Shown here: positions 57,648 to 64,000 of the stretch, one piece after another
Layout of the letters: every line of letters begins with the position of its first letter
How positions within the stretch are numbered: the first letter of the stretch is position 1
NCBI RefSeq assembly: GCF_012221945.1
Contig: NZ_CP032549.1
Span: forward strand, 1,736,001 to 1,800,000
Source of the DNA: Glutamicibacter mishrai
GTDB lineage: Bacteria; Actinomycetota; Actinomycetes; Actinomycetales; Micrococcaceae
Length of the DNA: 64,000 bases
Direction: 5' to 3'
The notes under the pieces: generated by a model
The model's database searches: none
What the model saw: only the letters and a program-made list of their open reading frames with translations
Told to the model about the DNA's origin: nothing
Translations under genes and position numbers: made by a program

Positions 57648-58697
57648 CTAGTGGTCCCCGCCGATCACGGTGGAGCCGCGGACAACCAATGAGCTAGGCA
57701 GCATGCTCTGCAGCGGCTCGGGGTCCTTGCCCTCGAGCAAGGCGCGAAGCTTCAAAGCGGCCAGCCGCCCGCCTTCCTGCGCGTTCAGTTGCACAGAGGT
57801 AATGGCAGGGTTGGAGGTCGCCGAGTAGGGAAGATCGTCAAAGCCAGCCACCGCGAGCTGATCCGGAATGCGGATCCCCAGGCCCCGGGTCGCATGGAGC
57901 ACTCCGAAGGCGTGGTTATCGGTGGCGCAGCCCAGGGCGGTCACTCCTGCCTCCTGCCAGATGGTCCACTGCTGGCTGAAGACCGTGGATGCGGCGTTGA
58001 CATCGATCATCGAGCTGGCCACGGAAGACGGCAGTACTTCGATGCCGTAATCGCCGGCGGCCTCCAGGAAGGCTTCACGGCGCACCGCGAGGGTTTCGGT
58101 TCCGGTGATGGCATCCAAGTACGCGGCTTTGGTGTGCCCCTGGGCGGCAAAATGCGCCACCACATCGCGGGCGCCTTGGGCGACATCCATATTAACCGCT
58201 GGGAACTTCGGGCTGATGCCGGGAGCGTCGAGGGCGACCATGGGCAGGTTGCCGCCAATCTCGTCAAGGAATTCCTGGCTTGGCGCGTGCACCAGCAGGC
58301 CGGCCGGGCGCAGGCCCAGGATCTTGCGGGTTTCGCTGGCGCTGGGGGAGACACCGGCATCGGTGACCGAGAGCATGAGCTGGTAGTCGCTGGCCAAGAC
58401 CGAGCGAACGCCGGCGATGACCTTGGCGAAGAACGGGTTGGAGATATCCGGTGCGACCAGGACGACCAGGGAGCTGACGCCCTTGGCCAATGAGCTGCCG
58501 ATGCTGTCGACAAAATAACCGAGTTCGCGGATCGCTTCGCGCACGCGTTGCTCGTTCTTGGCGGAGACCCTTCCGGAAGACTTGCCGTTGGCAACCAGCG
58601 AGACCGTGGCCGTGGATACGCCTGCATGCGCAGCGACCATGGCTGCGGTGACCCGGCGTGGTTCGCGGGTATTTCCGGTCTTCTCAGCAATCGTCAT
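57648..58697 (-). CDS. LacI-family transcriptional regulator
   Basis: A 349-residue repressor. The LacI helix-turn-helix begins VTAAMVAAHAGVSTATVSLVANG (about residues 14-36) with the hinge following, and the ligand-binding domain carries the usual LVVLVAPDISNPFF stretch near 80. It is divergent from the nucleoside hydrolase, and an exact palindromic operator lies between the two starts, so it probably controls nucleoside salvage and itself. ATG 58697 is chosen as the conserved N-terminus; the frame is open 11 codons earlier. Confidence 0.92.
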   Translation of the reverse strand: MTIAEKTGNTREPRRVTAAMVAAHAGVSTATVSLVANGKSSGRVSAKNEQRVREAIRELGYFVDSIGSSLAKGVSSLVVLVAPDISNPFFAKVIAGVRSVLASDYQLMLSVTDAGVSPSASETRKILGLRPAGLLVHAPSQEFLDEIGGNLPMVALDAPGISPKFPAVNMDVAQGARDVVAHFAAQGHTKAAYLDAITGTETLAVRREAFLEAAGDYGIEVLPSSVASSMIDVNAASTVFSQQWTIWQEAGVTALGCATDNHAFGVLHATRGLGIRIPDQLAVAGFDDLPYSATSNPAITSVQLNAQEGGRLAALKLRALLEGKDPEPLQSMLPSSLVVRGSTVIGGDH

Positions 58698-58738
58698 GGC
58701 TCCATCGTAGTCGCTTGCCCTCCCGGACAACTCCTAAG

Positions 58739-58750
58739 TTAAGCGCTTGA
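58739..58750. promoter_or_regulatory. LacI-family operator
   Basis: TTAAGCGCTTGA, centred on the palindrome AAGCGCTT, lies in the gap between lacI-type gene and nucleoside hydrolase. This matches the CG-centred operator form typical of the LacI family. It is 42 bases from the regulator start. Confidence 0.75.
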
Positions 58751-58846
58751 CGTAAACTGGAGAACAGGAAAGAATTGCCTAGGATGAAGATCTTCGCATC
58801 TCGATCAATGACCGGCCGCCCGCCGGCGGAATAAAAGGATGGCACC

Positions 58847-59818
58847 ATGGCCCAGGACAGCGCAACGCCCCGCAAGATCATTCTGGACTGCGATCCGGGG
58901 CACGATGACGCGGTTGCCATGATTCTGGCGCACGGAAGCCCGGCCATCGACTTGCTGGCCGTCACCACCGTCGCCGGAAACCAGACCCTGGAAAAGGTCA
59001 CCGCCAATGCGCTGGCCGTGGGCACCATCGCCGGCATTACCGGCATTCCTTTTGCCGCAGGCTGCGCCCGGCCCCTGGTGCGCGAGGTGGAAACCGCGGC
59101 AGAAGTCCACGGCGACTCGGGCATGGACGGACCCCAGCAGCCAGTGCCGACCATTGAACTGGACCCCCGCCATGCGGTGGATGTGATCATCGATCTGGTG
59201 ATGAGCCACGAGCCAGGGGAAATCACCCTGGTGCCCACCGGCGCCCTGACCAATATCGCGCTGGCCGTGCGCAAGGAACCGCGCATCGTCTCGCGGGTTC
59301 GCGAAGTCGTGCTCATGGGCGGCGGCTACCACACCGGCAACTGGAGCGCCGTCGCCGAATTCAATATCAAGGTGGACCCGGAAGCCGCGCACATCGTGTT
59401 CAACGAAAGCTGGCCGGTAGTCATGGTCGGCCTGGATCTGACCCACCAGGCCTTGGCCACCACCGAGGTGGTGCAGAGCATCGAGAAGATCGGCACCGGC
59501 CCGGCAAAATTCGTGCGCGAGCTCATGGACTTCTTCGCCCAGGCCTACCGCGACCACCAGGGCTTCGACGCCCCGCCGGTCCACGACCCCTGTGCGGTCG
59601 CCTATGTCATCGACCCGCAGATCGTGCGCACCGTGAAGGCGCCGGTCAACGTGGAACTGCGAGGGGATTTGACCCTGGGCATGACGGTCACCGACTTCCG
59701 CTCCCCAGCCAGCGAGCAGTGCAACACCTCGGTGGCCGTGGATCTGGATCACGACGGCTTCTGGAATCTGGTGACCGACGCGCTGCAGCGCATCGGCGAA
59801 GTCACACCCGCCAAATAA
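58847..59818 (+). CDS. nucleoside hydrolase (IunH/Rih type)
   Basis: Cleaves ribonucleosides to ribose and base. The family signature DCDPGHDDAVA (about residues 11-21) with the calcium-binding aspartates is intact, and further motifs are VLMGGGY near 159 and VHDPCAVAYV near 245. The length is 323 residues. AAGGATG sits upstream of ATG 58847. Pairing with the LacI regulator suggests induction by a nucleoside or ribose. The base specificity is unknown. Confidence 0.93.
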   Translation: MAQDSATPRKIILDCDPGHDDAVAMILAHGSPAIDLLAVTTVAGNQTLEKVTANALAVGTIAGITGIPFAAGCARPLVREVETAAEVHGDSGMDGPQQPVPTIELDPRHAVDVIIDLVMSHEPGEITLVPTGALTNIALAVRKEPRIVSRVREVVLMGGGYHTGNWSAVAEFNIKVDPEAAHIVFNESWPVVMVGLDLTHQALATTEVVQSIEKIGTGPAKFVRELMDFFAQAYRDHQGFDAPPVHDPCAVAYVIDPQIVRTVKAPVNVELRGDLTLGMTVTDFRSPASEQCNTSVAVDLDHDGFWNLVTDALQRIGEVTPAK

Positions 59819-59904
59819 ACAACTTCTGGCTAATGTGGGGCACATCAATGCCAATTAGGCCCAGACCTGCATAAACTGGGATCACACGAAGATCAGGAGG
59901 CGTA

Positions 59905-60603
59905 ATGGCAGGAAAAACCCCGCACCAGAACGTGACGTTCCCATCCTCGGGTGCGCAAGCACACGGCTACCTTTCAGTACCTGAATCAGGAAAGGGCCCT
60001 GGGGTCATCGTGATCCAGGAATGGTGGGGCCTGACCGACCACATTCGAGATACCGCCGATCGCCTCGCGGCCCTCGGCTTTGTCGCCCTCGCCCCGGATC
60101 TCTACGGCGGATCCATCACCCACGACGGCGAGGAAGCCGGGCAGATGATGGCCGAGCTTCCCGAAGCCAAGGGTGCCCAGCTTCTGGCTGGCGCCGTGGA
60201 CTACCTGCTGGCCAATGAACATGTCACCAGCGAGAAGCTGGGTGTCATCGGATTCTGCATGGGTGGCGGCTTTGTTCTGCAGTTGGCCGCGCAGCAGGGA
60301 GAGAAAATCGCCGCTGCCGTTCCGTTCTACGGAGTCGGCCAGGGCGTGCCCAATGACTTCTCGGGAATCCGCGCCGACATCCAGGGCCACTACGCCAACT
60401 TCGACGAGATGTACCCGCCTGAGCAGGCCCGCGCCCAGGAGGAGCAAATCCGCGAGCAATCCGGCGCCAACGTGAAGTATTACTTCTACGATGCCAAGCA
60501 TGCCTTCCATAATGACGAAAACACCGCCGGAAATTACGACCCTGAGCAGGCAGTTATCGCTTGGGAACGCGCCGTCGGCTTTTTACAGGATAAAGTGGCC
60601 TAA
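59905..60603 (+). CDS. dienelactone hydrolase family protein
   Basis: A 232-residue alpha/beta hydrolase. The catalytic nucleophile is Cys in GFCMGGGF near 115, and the later Asp and His are in the FYDAKHAFHND stretch near 193. Members open dienelactones in aromatic degradation, but many act on other esters. No other aromatic-pathway gene is nearby, so the substrate is open. AGGAGG precedes ATG 59905 closely. UspA follows after a 57-base gap. Confidence 0.9.
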   Translation: MAGKTPHQNVTFPSSGAQAHGYLSVPESGKGPGVIVIQEWWGLTDHIRDTADRLAALGFVALAPDLYGGSITHDGEEAGQMMAELPEAKGAQLLAGAVDYLLANEHVTSEKLGVIGFCMGGGFVLQLAAQQGEKIAAAVPFYGVGQGVPNDFSGIRADIQGHYANFDEMYPPEQARAQEEQIREQSGANVKYYFYDAKHAFHNDENTAGNYDPEQAVIAWERAVGFLQDKVA

Positions 60604-60660
60604 AGGCCATAAAGTGTTATCCATCACTTAACAGCATCACTCACTAATAAGGAGAGCAAT

Positions 60661-61092
60661 ATGTCAGAAACCATCATCGTAGGTGTCGACGGTTCGGAAA
60701 CCGCACAGCGAGCAGCTCGCCGTGCAGCGGAATTGGCATTGAAGATTGACGCCGAATTGGTGGTCGTCACCGCTCACGCATCGGACAACACCGAGGTCGT
60801 ATCCATCGGTTCCGATACCTGGATCCTGGACGACGCAGAACAGGCCCGCAAGCTGGCCCAGCGCGTTGCCAACGACGTGAAGAACGCTGTCCCAGGCGTG
60901 AAGATCACCGCTGCTGCCGGCCACGGCAAGCCAGGCGACGTTCTGATCTCCGACGCCGAAGACCGCAAGGCTTCGCTGATCGTCGTGGGTAACGTAGGCA
61001 TGAAGGGCCTGGGCCGCGTACTGGGTTCGGTTGCCTCCTCGGTAGCCCACTCGGCACCATGCGACGTACTGGTTGTGAAGACCGACAAGTAA
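60661..61092 (+). CDS. universal stress protein (UspA family)
   Basis: A 143-residue single-domain Usp. The opening IIVGVDGSETAQRAARRAAE (about 5-24) and the ATP-binding end motif GNVGMKGLGRVLGSVASSVAH (about 113-133) are intact, so it is of the ATP-binding type. AAGGAGAGC lies right before the start. It may respond to growth arrest or redox state, but nothing in the sequence tells which. A strong hairpin follows. Confidence 0.93.
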   Translation: MSETIIVGVDGSETAQRAARRAAELALKIDAELVVVTAHASDNTEVVSIGSDTWILDDAEQARKLAQRVANDVKNAVPGVKITAAAGHGKPGDVLISDAEDRKASLIVVGNVGMKGLGRVLGSVASSVAHSAPCDVLVVKTDK

Positions 61093-61111
61093 GCCCCAGC
61101 GCTTTCGCTGA

Positions 61112-61142
61112 CAGGCGGGTACCGTTCAACGGTGCCCGCCTG
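61112..61142 (+). terminator. terminator hairpin after uspA
   Basis: CAGGCGGGTACCGTT (61112-61126) pairs with AACGGTGCCCGCCTG (61128-61142), with one G-U; the tip opens to a five-base loop. No long T-run follows. Confidence 0.7.
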
Positions 61143-61176
61143 CAGTATTTAACCCCGCACAGCGTAGGCTTAACCC

Positions 61177-61923
61177 GTGCAAACTCTTCGAATCGCCTAC
61201 GCCACCGGCGTGACCCCCGGCAAATGGATGGACCGCTTCAAGGAGCGCTATCCAAAGGTTGAGCTCCAGGCCTGGCGCCACGACGAAAGCGGAATCCTCG
61301 ACCTGCTGGCCGAGGACAAGGCTGACGCGGTGTTCGTGCGCTACCGCGAGGTTTCCCCCAAGGACCACACCCGCCACGTGATCCCGTTGTACGAGGAGCT
61401 GGAAGTGGTCTGCGCCGCCAAGGACCACGAGATCGAATATTACGACGAATCGGTGCCAGCCGAGGTGGCTGCCGGCTTCCCGCAACTGGACCTGGCTGAT
61501 TACCCGGAAGCCGTGGGAGGCATCGGCGTGGCCATGGAGGTCGTGGCCTCCGGCGCCCAGGTACTGCGCGTGCCGCAGAGCATCGCCCGGCTGTTCGCCC
61601 GCAAGGACGTGGTCTCCCGCTTCGTCGAGGACGGCGCGCCAACCCAGGTGGGCATCGCCTGGCCGACCTCCATGGAAGACACCACGCTCCTGGAGGAATT
61701 CATCGGGATTGTGCGCGGCCGCAGCGCGAATTCCTCCCGCCAGGCCTCGGTGCGCAACCATGAGCAGAAGGCCAAGCGCATCAACGACAAGGCGAAGTTC
61801 GAAGCCAAGGCCAAATCCCTGGCCGCAGCCAAGCGCCAAAAGGAGCTGGCCAAGAAGCAGGCGCGCAGCAACGGCGGCAAGCCCGGCAAGCCAGGCGGTT
61901 CCAAGGGGCGCAAGAAACGCTAG
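61177..61923 (+). CDS. LysR-type substrate-binding domain protein without DNA-binding domain
   Basis: A 248-residue protein whose first 180 residues have the pattern of a LysR effector-binding domain (LRIAYATGVTPGKWMDRFKERYP), but no helix-turn-helix precedes it. The last 60 residues are highly basic and Ala-rich (KAKRINDKAKFEAKAKS), likely a helical nucleic-acid- or ribosome-binding tail. GTG 61177 has only a weak ribosome-binding site. It could be a standalone sensor or a degenerate regulator. The ECH gene follows 32 bases later. Confidence 0.75.
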   Translation: MQTLRIAYATGVTPGKWMDRFKERYPKVELQAWRHDESGILDLLAEDKADAVFVRYREVSPKDHTRHVIPLYEELEVVCAAKDHEIEYYDESVPAEVAAGFPQLDLADYPEAVGGIGVAMEVVASGAQVLRVPQSIARLFARKDVVSRFVEDGAPTQVGIAWPTSMEDTTLLEEFIGIVRGRSANSSRQASVRNHEQKAKRINDKAKFEAKAKSLAAAKRQKELAKKQARSNGGKPGKPGGSKGRKKR

Positions 61924-61955
61924 AACCGGCCAGGTCCCATGGGTAGAGTGAAGCC

Positions 61956-62744
61956 ATGAAGCAATTTGATACGCTCGCCCTGTCCACGCGCGGCCCAGCA
62001 CTGATCCTGACCATCAACCAGCCGAAATCGCTGAACGCGCTGGCCCAGGAGGTCGTCAATGACCTCGAAGCCTTCATCGACTGGTTTGAAACCACCGGAT
62101 TCGAATACCGCGGAGTCATCATCACCGGCGCCGGGGAGAAGTCCTTTGTGGCCGGAGCCAACATCGTGCAGATGAACGCCATGGATTCCCAGGCCGCCCT
62201 GGCCTACGGACGCCAGATGCACGCGGTGACCGAACGGCTGGAGTCCCTGCAGGTTCCGGTCATCGCAGCGGTCAACGGCTTCGCCCTGGGCGGCGGCTGC
62301 GAAATCGCCCTGGCCTGCGACTTCATCTACGCCTCCGAGAACGCCAGCTTCGGCCAGCCCGAAGTGAACCTGGGCCTGGTGCCAGGCTTCGGCGGTTCGG
62401 TGCGCCTGCCGCGCCGCATCGGCAATGCGCTGGCCCGCGAACTGATCTTCACCGGACGCAGGATCAAGTCCGCCGAAGCACTGCGGATCGGCCTGGCCAA
62501 CCGGGTGGTCCCTGCCGAGGAGCTGATCGACCAGGCCGTGGCCACCATCGAGGAGATCGCCGCAGTCTCGCCCACCGCGGTGGCCAACGCCAAATCCGCG
62601 CTGGTGCAGATGGATGCGCTGAACACCCATGACGCGCTGCTGGTGGAGGCCGACTCCTTCCAGCGGGCCTTCGCCACCAATGATTCGGTGGAAGGCCGGG
62701 CCGCCTTCGTGGAAAAGCGCTCGCCGAACTTCCCCGGCAACTAG
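61956..62744 (+). CDS. enoyl-CoA hydratase/isomerase family protein
   Basis: A crotonase-fold enzyme of 262 residues for beta-oxidation or acyl-CoA metabolism. Oxyanion-hole elements are VAGANIVQM near 66 and ALGGGCEIALACDF near 110, with the usual FGQPEVNLGLVPGFGGSVRL near 130 carrying the acidic catalytic residue. The stop codon touches the next start, so the hydrolase is coupled. No other fatty-acid gene is next to it. Confidence 0.93.
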   Translation: MKQFDTLALSTRGPALILTINQPKSLNALAQEVVNDLEAFIDWFETTGFEYRGVIITGAGEKSFVAGANIVQMNAMDSQAALAYGRQMHAVTERLESLQVPVIAAVNGFALGGGCEIALACDFIYASENASFGQPEVNLGLVPGFGGSVRLPRRIGNALARELIFTGRRIKSAEALRIGLANRVVPAEELIDQAVATIEEIAAVSPTAVANAKSALVQMDALNTHDALLVEADSFQRAFATNDSVEGRAAFVEKRSPNFPGN

Positions 62745-62746
62745 TG

Positions 62747-63412
62747 ATGCACTACGGGGCCCACCCGGACCAGCACCTCCAGTTCTTCGAACCCGAGCAC
62801 AGCACGGCCCGCGGCGCGGTGATGATCATCCACGGCGGCTATTGGCGGGAGAGGTACACCGCGCAGCTCGGCGTCCCGCTGGCACAGGATCTGGCGGCCC
62901 GCGGGATTCCGGCCTACAACCTGGAGTACCGGCGGGGGACCGGCAGTGCCGCGGCGATGCTCGCCGACGCCCGGCTGGCTCTGGGGCTGATCAAGGAGGA
63001 CGGGCCGATAACGCTGATCGGCCATTCGGCCGGAGCGCAGCTGGCCTGTGTGCTGGCCGCGAATGATCCGCGCGTCACCCAGGTGGTCAGCCAGGCCGGG
63101 CTGCTGGACCTGGAGTATGCGCGCAGGCAGGGGCTCAGCGATTCCGCGGTGGACCTGCTGCTCGATGGGGCGCCGCTGGCGACCTATAGCCCGGTGGAAT
63201 TATGGCCGATGCCCGCCCGTGTCGTAATCTTTCATGGTCGCGAGGATGCCGACGTTCCGTTGAAAATCGCCCAGCGCGCCGCCCACAAGGCGGCGGCTCT
63301 CGGCCAGGACTACCGCTTCGCGTTGTTCCCGGGCGATCATTACACTTGGATTGACCCGCGCAGCAGCCAATGGGCCGCCTGCGTGCGCGCCCTGTCACCT
63401 GCGCACTATTAA
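62747..63412 (+). CDS. alpha/beta hydrolase (esterase-like)
   Basis: A 221-residue hydrolase. HGGYWRE near 27 is the oxyanion-hole HGG motif, and the nucleophile is Ser in GHSAGAQL near 90. Later GREDAD and GDHYTW provide the Asp and His. It resembles carboxylesterase or arylformamidase (kynurenine formamidase-like) proteins. ATG 62747 is used; GTG 62744 is one codon earlier and overlaps the upstream stop. The substrate is not known. Confidence 0.85.
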   Translation: MHYGAHPDQHLQFFEPEHSTARGAVMIIHGGYWRERYTAQLGVPLAQDLAARGIPAYNLEYRRGTGSAAAMLADARLALGLIKEDGPITLIGHSAGAQLACVLAANDPRVTQVVSQAGLLDLEYARRQGLSDSAVDLLLDGAPLATYSPVELWPMPARVVIFHGREDADVPLKIAQRAAHKAAALGQDYRFALFPGDHYTWIDPRSSQWAACVRALSPAHY

Positions 63413-63421
63413 AGGAGCAGC

Positions 63422-64000
63422 ATGAACCCGACCGTGATCGGCGAAGCCCTCGTTGACGTCCTGGCCTCAGGCATTACCCCAGCCCAGGAATTTGTTGGCG
63501 GCAGCCCGCTGAACGTCGCGGTCTCACTGGCTCGCCTGGGTTACCCCGGAACCCTGATTTCCCGTTGGGGCGCCGACGACAAGGGCGCGAAGATCGAGGA
63601 TTACCTCAAGGACAACAACGTCAAGTACCTGGGCGGCGCCGATGACGAGGCGACCGTGATCGCCCACGGCATCCTCGACCCCGCCGGCGGCGCGGCCTTC
63701 GCCTTTAATGCCTTCTGGCAGATGCCGACCATCGGCCCGGAACTGCCGCAGGACGTGGAACTGGTCCACACCGGCTCCATCGCCACGCTGTTCAGCCCAG
63801 AAGAGCTTTTGCCGCTGCTCTCCGCCGCGCGCACGCATGCGACCATCAGCTATGACCCTAACTTGCGCCCATCGCTGGTCACCAATCATGCCCAGACGGT
63901 GGCCGAGGTGGAACGCTTTGTCGGCCAGGCCGACGTTGTGCGCGTCTCGGGCATCGACCTGAAGTGGATGTACCCGATGCGTTCGGTGCATGAGTCGGCC
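63422..64000 (+). CDS. PfkB-family carbohydrate kinase, 3' end outside the window
   Basis: The first 193 codons of a sugar kinase are present. The N-terminal motif IGEALVDVLASG (residues about 6-17) and GGSPLNVAVSLARLGYP (about 29-45) are the ribokinase/fructokinase start. The catalytic GAGD motif would lie in the missing C-terminal part. AAAGGAG sits right before ATG 63422. Fructose or a similar ketose is the likely substrate, but this cannot be settled from the fragment. Confidence 0.9.
   Translation, partial: MNPTVIGEALVDVLASGITPAQEFVGGSPLNVAVSLARLGYPGTLISRWGADDKGAKIEDYLKDNNVKYLGGADDEATVIAHGILDPAGGAAFAFNAFWQMPTIGPELPQDVELVHTGSIATLFSPEELLPLLSAARTHATISYDPNLRPSLVTNHAQTVAEVERFVGQADVVRVSGIDLKWMYPMRSVHESA

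Overview
The window is a chromosomal replication-origin region of a high-G+C actinobacterium. Gene content and order (trxB-trxA, parB-parA-rsmG-jag-yidC-yidD-rnpA-rpmH, dnaA-dnaN-recF-dciA-gyrB-gyrA, then ppiA, crgA, pabA, pknB-pknA-pbpA-rodA-pstP-fhaB-fhaA) match the actinobacterial origin neighbourhood best known from Mycobacterium (Rv3907c-Rv3924c and Rv0001-Rv0020c). The flanking genes, PASTA domains on both kinases, a DLW-39-type peptide and a nonulosonate polymer cluster suggest Micrococcaceae (Arthrobacter/Glutamicibacter type). The genus is an inference.

Layout. 0-7.1 kb: nonulosonic (sialic/KDN-like) acid activation and synthesis (NeuA fused to a HAD phosphatase, short NeuB), then four glycosyltransferase-like genes, apparently one operon for a cell-surface polymer. 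7.3-8.4 kb: inositol-phosphate synthase. 8.6-9.1 kb (minus strand): three tiny ORFs with a leader hairpin, not recognised. 9.3-16.4 kb: pcnA, NUDIX hydrolase, murJ, a membrane pseudokinase-like protein, trxB, trxA. 16.4-19.8 kb: a 3.4-kb stretch with no convincing gene, carrying five ParB-binding (parS) sites, one of them inside the parB terminator hairpin. 19.85-25.5 kb: parB to rpmH on the minus strand. 25.5-36.5 kb: oriC candidates around dnaA and the replication genes on the plus strand. 36.6-37.1 kb: tRNA-Ile, a 39-aa peptide and two identical tRNA-Ala genes. 37.1-42.2 kb: a mannosyltransferase, two transporters, cyclophilin and rhomboid. 42.25-42.71 kb: an unexpectedly dense DnaA-box cluster. 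42.7-44.7 kb: lysE/lysG and a guanidine-III riboswitch with its SMR exporter. 44.7-56.1 kb: cell division and cell-wall signalling. 56.4-64 kb: tRNA-Leu and metabolic genes, including a LacI regulator divergent from a nucleoside hydrolase.

How the parts work together. dnaA, dnaN, recF, dciA and gyrBA act in initiation and elongation; ParA, ParB and the parS sites segregate the origin. RpmH, RnpA, YidD, YidC and Jag serve ribosome and tRNA maturation and membrane insertion. PknA/PknB, PstP, PbpA, RodA, FhaA/FhaB, CrgA and MurJ with the pseudokinase-like protein control peptidoglycan growth at the septum and pole.

Most noteworthy: the intergenic DnaA-box cluster at 42.25-42.71 kb has six exact TTATCCACA boxes, more than the dnaA-dnaN gap. 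It includes a duplicated module of two boxes plus a GTTAATAACTTACA element, whose core also appears inverted in the dnaA-dnaN gap. It is either part of a bipartite origin or a DnaA-titration/regulatory locus. Also unusual are the parS-terminator palindrome, the gene-free tract where mycobacteria carry cwlM, and the small-ORF operon with a hairpin that can mask its ribosome-binding site.
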